This document shows, in pieces, positions 51,719 to 60,677 of a DNA stretch of 64,000 nt; within the stretch, counting starts at the first letter, position 1; each line of letters starts with the position of its first letter. Origin of the DNA: JAWLFI01 sp964627995 (GTDB taxonomy: Bacteria; Bacteroidota; Bacteroidia; Chitinophagales; Saprospiraceae); NCBI GenBank assembly GCA_964627995.1, contig CAZVLN010000010.1:5865-69864 (forward strand). The letters run 5' to 3'. Under the pieces are notes generated by a model. It worked only from the letters and a program-made list of their open reading frames with translations. It was not told the origin of the DNA and made no database searches. Made by a program: the position numbers and the translations under genes.

Positions 51719-52885
51719 ATGAAATACGGAATACTACTGGGATTATGTGTGTGGATGACGGCCCTTTGGGGACAGGTTGAGGGCATCCAGTTTTTTCACG
51801 GCAGTTGGGAGGAAGCCTTGGAAAAAGCAAAAACAGAGCAAAAGCCCATTTTTGTCGATGCCTACGCTTCGTGGTGCGGGCCCTGTAAACGCATGGCTGC
51901 CAACGTATTTCCACAAGAGGAAGTTGGCAAGTTCTTTAATGACAAGTTCATTAATGTGAAGATGGATATGGAAAAGGGCGAAGGCCCGGACTTTGCTAAA
52001 AAGTTTCCGGTTCGAGCCTATCCTACATTGTTATTTATTTCGCCGAAAGAAGAAAAATTTCACGAGCACGTAGGGGGATTAGATGCTGAGGGTCTTTTAA
52101 AAACAGGTGATTTGGCGGTTCGGAAGTTTGGCGGAAACAGTGAGTATGCCGAGCAATACCTTGCCGGAAACCGGGACTTCGAGGTGGTACAAGGATACTT
52201 GAAAGGCCTGGCTAATAGTGGTCAATCTGCCGTGGAGCCCGCAAATACTTATCTGCGCGGAGAAGGGGGTGATTTAACTACCGAACAGCGCGTAGAAATT
52301 GCGTTCGCTGCAGCTACAGAAGCCGATTCTCGGCTATTCGATATGGTGGTAGAGCATAGGGAGTACATTTTGGATTCCTACCCGGAAGAAGAAGTGATAG
52401 AAAAAGTGCAAAGTGCTTGTATTTCTACTGTGGATAAAGCAATCAGCTATAAAGCGCCGTTCTTAATTGAGGACGCCGTAAAAAAGTGGTTTTTATTTGA
52501 GAAGGACCGCAAAAAACGCACTGCTTTTGAGGCCGGTTCTTATCTGCGATATTATGCAGCTCACGAAAACTGGTCTGCATATAGCGAGCATTTAGAGCCT
52601 TACATAAAAACCCTATCCAAGGCGGAAGTTACCGAAAGAAAACGGCTTGCCTTTGAGATGGTGGAAGCCTTTGGCGAGCCATGCTACTCTTTTGCGACAG
52701 ACTTATGGAAAAAGGTTTGCGAATTAGAGCCTGAGGTCGGTGACAACTACTATCGATTAGCTCGATTGTATGCTGCCCAAGGGCAAAACTCGAAAGCAAG
52801 TGATTCCATTGAAGCGGCGATAGAACATGCTTCGGAAGATAGAAAGGCTGTTGCCCGATATCGAGCATTTGCACGTGAGCTTTAA
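51719..52885 (+). CDS. Periplasmic thioredoxin-fold protein
   Basis: A 388-residue exported protein. The signal peptide ends at ALWGQ (about 19). Residues 20-135 are a thioredoxin domain with the active CxxC as SWCGPCKRM (near 53-60), preceded by EALEKAKTEQKPIFVDAYA, and a cis-Pro in RAYPTLL. Residues 140-388 are helical and tetratricopeptide-like (YYRLARLYAAQGQNSKASDSIEAAIEHA near the end). The domain order is that of the thioredoxin-family proteins used for periplasmic disulphide reduction in Bacteroidota. The client is unknown. Confidence 0.88.
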   Translation: MKYGILLGLCVWMTALWGQVEGIQFFHGSWEEALEKAKTEQKPIFVDAYASWCGPCKRMAANVFPQEEVGKFFNDKFINVKMDMEKGEGPDFAKKFPVRAYPTLLFISPKEEKFHEHVGGLDAEGLLKTGDLAVRKFGGNSEYAEQYLAGNRDFEVVQGYLKGLANSGQSAVEPANTYLRGEGGDLTTEQRVEIAFAAATEADSRLFDMVVEHREYILDSYPEEEVIEKVQSACISTVDKAISYKAPFLIEDAVKKWFLFEKDRKKRTAFEAGSYLRYYAAHENWSAYSEHLEPYIKTLSKAEVTERKRLAFEMVEAFGEPCYSFATDLWKKVCELEPEVGDNYYRLARLYAAQGQNSKASDSIEAAIEHASEDRKAVARYRAFAREL

Positions 52886-52903
52886 GCCCGTTTATCTTAC
52901 AGG

Positions 52904-53668
52904 CTATAGGTCTATTTCGAGATAAACCGGACAATGATCCGAGTGAACCACTTCTGTCAGTTGATGAGCCTTTTTGATCTTCGGTGCTAAGGCTTTCGAT
53001 ACCGACTGATAATCGAGTCGCCAGCCTTTATTGCGCTGACGTGCCGCCGCCCGATAACTCCACCAGGAATATTCTGTTTTTTCCGGATGACAATGGCGAA
53101 AAGCATCGACAAACCCCAAATCGAACCATTTAGATAGCCACTCCCTCTCCTCAGGCAAAAATCCCGAGGTTTTCTTATTGCGTTTAGGTGCGTGAATGTC
53201 ATTTTCAGTGTGGGCAATATTGTAATCGCCCACAATAATCACATTCCCTTGATCTTTTAAAATTTGCTGGGCTACTCCATAAATATGTTCTAAAAAGTTC
53301 ATTTTGATCTCCTGACGAACATCCCCGGTTGTTCCTGAAGGAAAATAGCAGTTGAGCAAGGTAAAGTCTTTGAAATCTGTTCGTATCACGCGCCCCTCTT
53401 CATCAAATGGTTGTTTATCTACACCTCTAGAGACCGCCTGGGGTTCCTGCCGGCTTAGCGTAATGACACCGCTATACCCTTTTTTCTCTGCTGAATACCA
53501 ATAATCAGTGTATCCCAGGGTTTGGAAATCGCTGAGATCTACCTGCTCCGGCTGAGCCTTGCTCTCCTGAAGGCATATAATGTCGAAATCCTGATCTGCC
53601 ACCCAATCGTACAGCCCTTTTCGAAGTGCTGCGCGGATGCCATTTACGTTATAGCTTATGATCTTCAT
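52904..53668 (-). CDS. xth: Exodeoxyribonuclease III
   Basis: A 254-residue AP endonuclease/3'-5' exonuclease of base excision repair when started at the ATG at 53668 (MKIISYNVNGIR); the frame is open another 45 codons upstream, but that sequence is not family-like. Motifs: NVNGIRAALRKG near the start, DIICLQESKA (metal Glu), GDYNIAH (Asp/Asn), and SDHCPVYLEIDL at the end with the catalytic Asp-His. It converges on the thioredoxin-like gene with an 18-base gap. Confidence 0.95.
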   Translation of the reverse strand: MKIISYNVNGIRAALRKGLYDWVADQDFDIICLQESKAQPEQVDLSDFQTLGYTDYWYSAEKKGYSGVITLSRQEPQAVSRGVDKQPFDEEGRVIRTDFKDFTLLNCYFPSGTTGDVRQEIKMNFLEHIYGVAQQILKDQGNVIIVGDYNIAHTENDIHAPKRNKKTSGFLPEEREWLSKWFDLGFVDAFRHCHPEKTEYSWWSYRAAARQRNKGWRLDYQSVSKALAPKIKKAHQLTEVVHSDHCPVYLEIDL

Positions 53669-53720
53669 GTACGATATTTTTTGAGTCCTGAAGATACAAT
53701 AAGCTAGGAACTGTATTTGT

Positions 53721-54155
53721 TTACCGTGTAAACAAGAGCTGTGCCTTTTGACCTCGGGAACCGAATAGAATAGCGAGTTGACGATATCGATGAGCCCAAT
53801 CAAATGCCTCTGTTTTAGTAACAGGAAAGATCAGAGCACTAGGCTCCTCCCAATCTGCGTCACTTCTAAGGTCATACCCTAGACCGGTCCATAGTTTTTT
53901 CTCTTTTTTATCGGCCTCTCGCAACAATCGTTGTTGGGCCAATCGATTACGACGTGTGCTATATTTCTGACCCATCGGCTCATATGCAGTCATGAACATC
54001 CATGACTCTGTTGGAGCTAAATACTCATCAAGCTGAGGATGGTTTGTGCCGACTTCAATACAAAAAGAAGAGGCTGAATGGGGATACTGAACCTCATAAG
54101 CTGCTTTCAAATACAAAGATTTTAAGCGGGCGCGTTCCTCATTTGATATTTGCAT
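53721..54155 (-). CDS. DUF3293-family protein
   Basis: A 144-residue cytosolic protein. The stretch ESWMFMTAYEPMGQKYSTRRNRLAQQRLL, with the AFITAxNP-like motif, is the DUF3293 signature; the C-terminus QLAILFGSRGQKAQLLF is also family-like. No function is established. It starts five bases after the stop of the trypsin-like protease gene, so the two are cotranscribed. Confidence 0.82.
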   Translation of the reverse strand: MQISNEERARLKSLYLKAAYEVQYPHSASSFCIEVGTNHPQLDEYLAPTESWMFMTAYEPMGQKYSTRRNRLAQQRLLREADKKEKKLWTGLGYDLRSDADWEEPSALIFPVTKTEAFDWAHRYRQLAILFGSRGQKAQLLFTR

Positions 54156-54160
54156 ATAAT

Positions 54161-55048
54161 CTAGGCTTCGTGGTATGAGTATCCCTTTTTATCCAAAAAC
54201 TGCTTAATGATATCTGCGCGAATACATTGGCCGAGATGTAAAAAAGCGTAATTATTGACCTTCCGGCGGCCATGCTTTGTAAGGATATCCTTGTTTTCAA
54301 TATCAAAGCCGAGATGAAGGTGTTTGGTGCTTTGCTGCATGCCAAAGATGCGACCTTTAGGGTCGAAAAGTGGTCCGCCGCTCTGACCTTTCAAGCCGGG
54401 TGTGCTCAATTCTATGGCAAAAATCTCACCTTTTTTTGATGCTATATTTCGGGTTACCATTCCTTCTAGTGGAAAAATGGGAATATTAGGGCTTGTCTGA
54501 GGTTGAAAAAACATCTCATCTTTCCCCGGATCAAAGGCATAGTTAGAGTATTCGGGGAAGGGAAAGCCGGCGCGACACAATGATTTTCCCGCTTTCAACT
54601 CGCTCATGTCCTTCAAAAAAGTAGCGTGACCCTTGTATTGAATTTGATTATGTCCTTTAAAATGCAGAATAGCCAAATCGTGTTCGGGGTGATGGTGCAC
54701 TTGAATTTGGTGCAAGGGATATACACAACCTACAAAGTTATTCTTGATTTGAATGACCGTATCCTCGGTGTAGTTATATTCTTGTATTAAATTTTCAAAG
54801 GCCTCTTCAAAAGAGTGATCCCGATTTAATTTCGATAGTTTTTCTTTAAACTGTTGGTATTGTTGCAGTTTTTGATCAGCAGCCGTGATTAGATGTGCGA
54901 CATGCTTACAGGTCACCGCCACTCCCTCTTTATTGACAAAAAAAAGTGTGGACAGTCCCGGCCGAGGCGATTTAGAGCCATACGTTCGGATGAGTGATTG
55001 TATAGGGCGTGTGAATTGAGAGATATGTTGGATAGCATCTACAAACAT
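54161..55048 (-). CDS. Trypsin-like serine protease without signal peptide or PDZ domain
   Basis: A 295-residue S1-fold protease. The catalytic triad is visible: His49 in VTCKHVAHL, Asp124 in HDLAILHF and Ser223 in GLKGQSGGPLF. The fold resembles HtrA/DegP catalytic domains, but no PDZ domain or secretion signal is present, so it is probably cytosolic, which is unusual. A helical insertion follows the His (55-100). It lies between rpoN (35 bases upstream) and the DUF3293 gene (5 bases downstream) on the same strand. The substrate is unknown. Confidence 0.87.
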   Translation of the reverse strand: MFVDAIQHISQFTRPIQSLIRTYGSKSPRPGLSTLFFVNKEGVAVTCKHVAHLITAADQKLQQYQQFKEKLSKLNRDHSFEEAFENLIQEYNYTEDTVIQIKNNFVGCVYPLHQIQVHHHPEHDLAILHFKGHNQIQYKGHATFLKDMSELKAGKSLCRAGFPFPEYSNYAFDPGKDEMFFQPQTSPNIPIFPLEGMVTRNIASKKGEIFAIELSTPGLKGQSGGPLFDPKGRIFGMQQSTKHLHLGFDIENKDILTKHGRRKVNNYAFLHLGQCIRADIIKQFLDKKGYSYHEA

Positions 55049-55083
55049 GAAATGGCTTTTTTACAAAATGGGAGATAATGGAG

Positions 55084-56577
55084 TTAAAGTTCTTTGCGCA
55101 GTCGCGCCACTGGAATACTGAGTTGGTCGCGATATTTGGCTACCGTTCGGCGAGCGACGTTGTAACCTTTTTCTTTAAGCGCTTTCATCAATTTTTGATC
55201 GGAAAGTGGCTTGCGTTTATTTTCATTATCCACAATTTCATTGAGTACATTCTTTATTTCCAATGTACTCACCTCTTCCCCCTCTGCATTCTCCATAGAC
55301 TCTGAAAAAAAGTCCTTCAGCAGCTTGGTCCCAAATTCCGTTTGAACATATTTGGCAGAAGCGACTCGAGAGATCGTAGAAATATCCAGGCCAGTGACCG
55401 CAGAAATGTCTTTGAGAATCATCGGCTTGATACGGGATTTATCACCCGTAAGAAAGTACTCGCGCTGATACTGCAAGATAGCATACATGGTTTTGTACAT
55501 CGTTTGCTGCCGCTGCTGAATAGCATCAATAAACCAGCGCGCCGAATCTATTTTTTGTTTGATAAAAATCGCAGCTTCTTTTTGCTTCTTTTTGGGCTTA
55601 CCTTCCGCTGATTTTTGGTCACTATAAGTCTTCAGCATGCGTTGATACTGATGATTTACCTGAAGTTCAGGGGCATTCATACTATTAAGGCTCAAAACCA
55701 AGTCTCCATCTTTATTTTCAACAATAAAGTCCGGGATGATGTATTGGTCTTGCAAACTCGCTCTTCCCGATGAAAATGCACTCGCCGGACGCGGATTTAA
55801 GGAGGTAATAAGTTCAATCGCAGTTTTCAGTTCGTCTTCTGAACACTGAAGTGTTTTTAGCAGTCGGCTGTAGTGCTTCTTAGAAAAAGCATCAAAATAA
55901 TCTTCCAGAATAACTTTGACACGAAGCCAATCGGGATCCGGGTCGGGTTCCATTTTCTTAAGACGTTTTTGCGTTTGTATTACTAAACATTCTTGAAGGG
56001 ATCGAGCCCCAACACCCGGTGGGTCAAAACCCTGAATAATCTCTAAAACTTCCTGAACTTCTTCTTCTCGAAGTTCGATGTTGTACGCAAACATCAGATC
56101 ATCAATAATGGAGTAAATCTCTCGCCTCAGATACCCATCCTCATCCAGGCTCCCGATAATCTGCCTGGCAATTTTTTCTTTTCGATCACTTTTCAATCGG
56201 CGCATGGCCAATTGCTCTTCGAGGTAGTCTGAAAAGTCATCCTGTGCTACCGCCATTTTTCTTCGATCATCCTCGGTCATCCCTCCTCCCGATGACGATC
56301 CCTGGCTGTAAGTCGTAGGATCATCCTCTATGTATTCTTCCAAATAGTCATCGAGTTCAAACTCCTCCTCCTGTTGATCGTCATCTGAGGTTAATTCATC
56401 TAAAGACTCCTCAGCGGTTTGCATATCTTCTTCTAAGGCAGGATTGTCCTCCATCTCCTCTTGTATACGCTGCTCTAAGGCATAGGTAGGTACTTGCAAC
56501 AACTTCATCAACTGAATTTGCTGCGGCGACAACTTTTGCGTCATCTTCTGTGACAGCCTTTGTTTTATGTCTACCAT
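55084..56577 (-). CDS. rpoN: RNA polymerase sigma-54 factor
   Basis: A 497-residue alternative sigma factor that needs AAA+ activators to open -24/-12 promoters. Region I is the Gln/Leu-rich start (KLSPQQIQLMKLLQVPTYALEQR). An acidic linker (60-100) follows, then the core-binding domain (about 100-260) and the HTH (about 380-420), and the RpoN box ARRTVAKYR (near 480) recognises the -24 element. No bacterial enhancer-binding protein is in the window. It is followed on the same strand by the protease and DUF3293 genes. Confidence 0.96.
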   Translation of the reverse strand: MVDIKQRLSQKMTQKLSPQQIQLMKLLQVPTYALEQRIQEEMEDNPALEEDMQTAEESLDELTSDDDQQEEEFELDDYLEEYIEDDPTTYSQGSSSGGGMTEDDRRKMAVAQDDFSDYLEEQLAMRRLKSDRKEKIARQIIGSLDEDGYLRREIYSIIDDLMFAYNIELREEEVQEVLEIIQGFDPPGVGARSLQECLVIQTQKRLKKMEPDPDPDWLRVKVILEDYFDAFSKKHYSRLLKTLQCSEDELKTAIELITSLNPRPASAFSSGRASLQDQYIIPDFIVENKDGDLVLSLNSMNAPELQVNHQYQRMLKTYSDQKSAEGKPKKKQKEAAIFIKQKIDSARWFIDAIQQRQQTMYKTMYAILQYQREYFLTGDKSRIKPMILKDISAVTGLDISTISRVASAKYVQTEFGTKLLKDFFSESMENAEGEEVSTLEIKNVLNEIVDNENKRKPLSDQKLMKALKEKGYNVARRTVAKYRDQLSIPVARLRKEL

Positions 56578-56686
56578 TTGCGAGTGAATTCTCTTGCCAA
56601 CCTTTCTAAGATACTAGATTCCATGAATAAATTACCTTTTTTTCGATTTCTTTGAAAGACGTATCTTCGTCTTAAACGCATTAAAA

Positions 56687-56694
56687 TATATTTG
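56687..56694 (+). promoter_or_regulatory. TATATTTG promoter element of the aminopeptidase P gene
   Basis: TATATTTG is an exact TAnnTTTG lying 56 bases before the ATG at 56751. A second, weaker candidate TATCTTCG (56662-56669) lies upstream. No -33 box at the right spacing. Confidence 0.45.
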
Positions 56695-56750
56695 TAAAAC
56701 GTCTGAGCGAAGATAATAAATATATTACAAAAAATAATAATATATACAGC

Positions 56751-58544
56751 ATGCTAGAAATAAAAGAAAGAATAGAACGGCTCCGAGTTGCCATGAAAAA
56801 AGCAGAAGTCGATGCCTATATCATACCATCTTCCGACCCTCACCAAGGTGAGTACGTGGCAGAGCGCTGGCAATCCAGACAGTGGATTTCTGGTTTTACA
56901 GGTTCGGCCGGAACTGTTGTTGTTACTCAAAAGCACCTCGGCTTGTGGACTGACAGTCGCTATTACCTTCAAGCCCCTGAGGAGCTTCAGGCCTCCGATG
57001 GCAGCTTACACAAAATGGATGGTAGCCGAGAATCGTGGTTTGTAAATTGGTTGATTGATCAACTTCCGAAAGGAGCAACACTTGCTTGCGATGGACGTCT
57101 CTTCACGGAAGCGGGAATTCGGAAAATGGAAGAGAAATTAAAAGAAGCTGACCTATTTCTACAAACTGAAGTGGATCTCATTGATCAGGTTTGGGAGGAT
57201 AGACCCGCTCTATCGACTTCACCCATTGAGGATTTCCCCGTCAAATACGCCGGCGAAAGTCGGGAGCAGAAACTCATGCGCGTCCAACAAAAGTTACGCG
57301 AAGAAAAAGCTGACGGTTTGTGGCTATCCGGTTTGGACGATATTGCCTGGACTTTAAACTTACGCGGTTCCGATGTCCCTCTTAATCCCCTTTTTTATAG
57401 CTACCTTTTAATTACATCTGATCAGCACTATTTATACATTGATGAACATAAGGTGCCTAAGGAAGTAGCTGACGATATTGCAGCTGCAAAAGTACACATC
57501 CGACCCTATGCAGATGCGTTCTCAGACCTGAGTAGGCACTCGAAGTCCATGCGTTTGTGGATAGACCCGAATACGGCATCCAGAGCCATATTTGATGCGC
57601 TACGGTCGGAGAACTTCCTTGAAAAATCAGGCCCAGTAAGAGGAATGAAAGCGATAAAAAATGAAACGGAAGTGACAAATATTAGACACGCTATGGTGAA
57701 AGATGGCGTGGCCCTAGTTCGCACTTTCCGCTGGCTGGAAGATCAATTAAAGCAACGTCCCGTAAAAGAAACAGAACTTGCCGATAAGCTGGCCCATTTT
57801 CGCTCACAACAGTCTCATTATCGAGGAGAAAGCTTTGATGCCATAGTAGGATACCGTGGAAATGGAGCCATTGTACATTACCATGCCAGTCCCGAGAAAC
57901 AGTCACTAATTCGAAATGAAGGCGTACTGCTAGTGGATTCTGGTGGGCAATATCTCGACGGAACAACAGATATCACGCGAACATTTGCTCTGGGTGAGGT
58001 CAGTGAAGAGGTTAAGAAAAACTATACTCGTGTACTTAAAGGACATATCGCACTTGCTCAAGCCGTTTTTCCAGAGGGAACGCGAGGCGTGCAACTCGAT
58101 GTATTGGCTCGTCAGTTTCTCTGGCAAGAGGGCTTAGATTACGGCCATGGCACAGGCCATGGAGTTGGTTTTTTTCTAAATGTGCATGAGCCCCCACAGG
58201 GATTTGTGCCTCAACTTACAGAACGAGGAACTACACCTTTGCGCGCCGGCATGTTTTCTTCAAATGAACCCGGCTACTACGAAGCGGGCGAATATGGCAT
58301 CCGCATAGAAAATCTTATTCTCGCTGTGCAGCAAGGTGGCAATCCCAATTCAAAGGACTTTCTCTGCTTTGAGGATCTAACATTGTACCCCATTAGTAAG
58401 ACACTTATTGATATACACATGCTTACCGATGGGGAAAAAAGATGGCTAAACAGTTATCACGAGCGGGTATTTCAAGCCATTTCACCTCAGCTTTCGGAAG
58501 CAGAACGCGACTGGCTAAATCCTCAATGTGCTCCTATTTTGTAA
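56751..58544 (+). CDS. pepP: Xaa-Pro aminopeptidase (M24, long form)
   Basis: A 597-residue creatinase-fold metalloprotease that removes N-terminal residues ahead of proline. Two creatinase N-domains (about 1-150 and 155-310) precede the M24 catalytic domain (315-530) and a C-terminal M24_C segment (535-597). Metal ligands are in LVDSGGQYLDGTTDITRTF (two Asp), GTGHGVGFFLNVHEPP (His), SSNEPGYYEAGEYGIRIENL (two Glu). The length is that of the eukaryotic-type XPNPEP1 and of many Bacteroidota enzymes. It has its own promoter and no visible partner. Confidence 0.94.
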   Translation: MLEIKERIERLRVAMKKAEVDAYIIPSSDPHQGEYVAERWQSRQWISGFTGSAGTVVVTQKHLGLWTDSRYYLQAPEELQASDGSLHKMDGSRESWFVNWLIDQLPKGATLACDGRLFTEAGIRKMEEKLKEADLFLQTEVDLIDQVWEDRPALSTSPIEDFPVKYAGESREQKLMRVQQKLREEKADGLWLSGLDDIAWTLNLRGSDVPLNPLFYSYLLITSDQHYLYIDEHKVPKEVADDIAAAKVHIRPYADAFSDLSRHSKSMRLWIDPNTASRAIFDALRSENFLEKSGPVRGMKAIKNETEVTNIRHAMVKDGVALVRTFRWLEDQLKQRPVKETELADKLAHFRSQQSHYRGESFDAIVGYRGNGAIVHYHASPEKQSLIRNEGVLLVDSGGQYLDGTTDITRTFALGEVSEEVKKNYTRVLKGHIALAQAVFPEGTRGVQLDVLARQFLWQEGLDYGHGTGHGVGFFLNVHEPPQGFVPQLTERGTTPLRAGMFSSNEPGYYEAGEYGIRIENLILAVQQGGNPNSKDFLCFEDLTLYPISKTLIDIHMLTDGEKRWLNSYHERVFQAISPQLSEAERDWLNPQCAPIL

Positions 58545-58548
58545 GTCT

Positions 58549-59610
58549 TTAAAAAATGTGATTATATTGGATGCTAAAGGATTGCACAATATTTAAGCCC
58601 CTGCTAAGTTTTGGGCTTCCATCTGGGTTTCGCTCTATACCATCAGGCGCATCCCAGTCGGTTTTCTGAATGAAAATATCGTGATCGTAGAACATGTTGA
58701 CAACGAGATTTAAAGTTAGCCCCTGAAAAATTTCATAACTCCACTCATTGCGCCAACTTACGTCTACATTTTCGGGCTCCATGAGGTAGTTTGTGAAAAG
58801 AATAAGTTCAGATTTTAACTTCATCTTCTCTTGTGTAAAACTGTTCTTATACATGGTTCGTACGCTCGCGCCCAACTGCAAAAGAACATTTTCAAAATCA
58901 TTCTCAGATCGCCAGGCTGTTCCATGCAAACCGACCATTTCCTTTTCACTACCCGGAAAAGAAGCTATGTCATCGTCGGCCACCACTATAGTTTTTAAGG
59001 TGGCGGGTGACAAAATAATTTGCCAATTTTCGTTGGGTTCGTAGCGAGATCCCAAGGCTAAGGAGATCTGAGCAGGAGATAAAAATCGCGAAATCGGACC
59101 CTCCCCCTCACCCGACACGTCACGTAAAAAATTTCCGCGGTAGGTAGGAACAATTTGACTTGAAAAAATAAAGTCTGCTGAGTAATTCCATTTAGAGTTG
59201 GAACATTTTGCATAGGCAAAACTGCTCACCCATCGAATTTCGTCTACTGTTTTTTGAAAGGGCTTTGGTACGATATTATTTCCTATCGAAGTCGAACCAG
59301 ACCCCAATCGTTGAACACCAAATAGTAAGGTCCCGATATTCTCCCATTGCAATCGATTTTTTCGATATGTACTAAAGATTGTACTCAAACCACCCAATTG
59401 GATGCGATCTTCTCCCGCGCCTACTTTTGGATTTATTTGTAGCAACTGGAAAAAATCCATTCCGAAAGCCATACCCACTTCCCATCCGCTAGAATCTGCC
59501 GTTTGTTTTTCTTTACGTAACTTATTTGCCCGATCGTGATCTATTTTTAATTGTGCATTCAGCATAAACGAAACGCATAGAAGAGCTAGCATGAGTAAGG
59601 AGCGAACCAT
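58549..59610 (-). CDS. DUF3078-family outer-membrane-type protein (copy 1)
   Basis: A 353-residue secreted protein (signal peptide 1-19, ending MLNAQ). DUF3078 features: MAFGMDFFQLLQINPKVGAG, then repeated aromatic strands and an end SFSIQYNHIF, a typical outer-membrane C-terminus. It is about 60 per cent or more similar by eye to copy 2 at 60678 and has the same length; the blocks FFQLLQINPKVGAGEDRIQ and DHDI(F/L)(I/L)QKTDWD are shared. xerD lies between the two copies, on the same strand. Function unknown. Confidence 0.85.
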   Translation of the reverse strand: MVRSLLMLALLCVSFMLNAQLKIDHDRANKLRKEKQTADSSGWEVGMAFGMDFFQLLQINPKVGAGEDRIQLGGLSTIFSTYRKNRLQWENIGTLLFGVQRLGSGSTSIGNNIVPKPFQKTVDEIRWVSSFAYAKCSNSKWNYSADFIFSSQIVPTYRGNFLRDVSGEGEGPISRFLSPAQISLALGSRYEPNENWQIILSPATLKTIVVADDDIASFPGSEKEMVGLHGTAWRSENDFENVLLQLGASVRTMYKNSFTQEKMKLKSELILFTNYLMEPENVDVSWRNEWSYEIFQGLTLNLVVNMFYDHDIFIQKTDWDAPDGIERNPDGSPKLSRGLNIVQSFSIQYNHIF

Positions 59611-59764
59611 AAATTATTGTTTGATCAATCAGAAATTTCACCATTGGACTATTAAACAGCCTTTAATATAGCAATGTTTTATAATATATATAAATCTATA
59701 AGTAAGCTCATAAACGCGATTACCTCCATATCATATTTTACTGCGTCGATACCTTAACAAAAAT

Positions 59765-60667
59765 TTAATGATTGAAAGGATGAAAACGCTCGAGGGTTTG
59801 GGCTAGAAAAGATTTCTGAATATGCGTATAAATTTCCGTTGTTAATATGGATTCATGACCGAGCATTTCTTGAACAGCCCTCAAATCAGCTCCGCCTTCT
59901 ACGAGGTGGCTGGCAAATGAATGTCGGAAGGTGTGTGGACTAATTTTCTTTTTCCATCCCAATAGCTTTGTAAGCTTTTGGATCATCAGAAAAATCATCT
60001 GCCGACTCAGGCCCTTTCCGCGGGCACTAAGAAATAGAATATCTTCACCTTCTCGTTTGACATGCACGCGAGCACGCTCGTGTTGCTCATAGGCTCTAAT
60101 GGCCTCCAAGGCAGGTTTGCCTATTGGAACCAACCGCTCTTTATTGTTTTTACCGAGCACACGCAAAAAACCAGCTTGTTCAAAAACTTGAGATTGTTTG
60201 AGTTCTATTAGCTCAGAAACGCGAAGACCACACCCATATAATACTTCTAAAATTCCTCGATTCCTATAGCCGTGCCGTGCATTCACATCAACTGAGTCTA
60301 TTAAGGTAAACATTTCATCTACTGAAAGTATAGTAGGAACTTTCCTGCGGATTTTAGGTGCCTCAATCAAATCCATAGGAGATTGCACAATGAGTTCTTC
60401 AAGCAAACAATAGTCGAAAAACGCGCGAAGACCCGATAAAATACGATTTTGAGTGTTAGGTCCTAGTTCCAAATCGTAAAGTGCCGCTAAAAACTGTTCA
60501 ATATGGCTTCGCTGGACAGATTTTAATTTAGTTCTCGAAGGCTCATTATCCAAAAATTGCCTCAGCTTTTCAACATCACGTATATAAGCATCAATGCTAT
60601 TTGCAGATAGTCCTTTTTCAAGTCTCAAATAAGTTGAAAAGCCAGAAATTGAAGTCTTCCAATCCAC
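59765..60667 (-). CDS. xerD: Tyrosine recombinase XerD-like
   Basis: A 300-residue recombinase that resolves chromosome dimers with a XerC-type partner. I place the start at a GTG at 60667, just after the DUF3078 copy 2 stop codon, since VDWKTSISGFSTYLRLEKG aligns with the usual XerD start; an ATG at 60721 would overlap the upstream gene by 44 bases. The SAM-like N-domain covers 1-100. The catalytic residues are Arg in YGCGLRVSELI, Lys in LGKNNKERLVPI, HTFRHSFASHL (His, Arg), LGHES (His) and the Tyr in TTEIYTH. No adjacent dif-like site was recognised. Confidence 0.92.
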   Translation of the reverse strand: MDWKTSISGFSTYLRLEKGLSANSIDAYIRDVEKLRQFLDNEPSRTKLKSVQRSHIEQFLAALYDLELGPNTQNRILSGLRAFFDYCLLEELIVQSPMDLIEAPKIRRKVPTILSVDEMFTLIDSVDVNARHGYRNRGILEVLYGCGLRVSELIELKQSQVFEQAGFLRVLGKNNKERLVPIGKPALEAIRAYEQHERARVHVKREGEDILFLSARGKGLSRQMIFLMIQKLTKLLGWKKKISPHTFRHSFASHLVEGGADLRAVQEMLGHESILTTEIYTHIQKSFLAQTLERFHPFNH

Positions 60668-60677
60668 CGGGGATATT

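Noticed and set aside
51552..51914. 120-codon minus-strand ORF across repeat copy E and the thioredoxin start
   Set aside because: It overlaps a well-supported gene and the GC-rich repeat, with no family.
59765..60667. xerD as the integrase of a mobile element
   Set aside because: It matches the housekeeping XerD type in length and motifs and has no attachment sites or cargo; the flanking DUF3078 repeats are coding paralogues.
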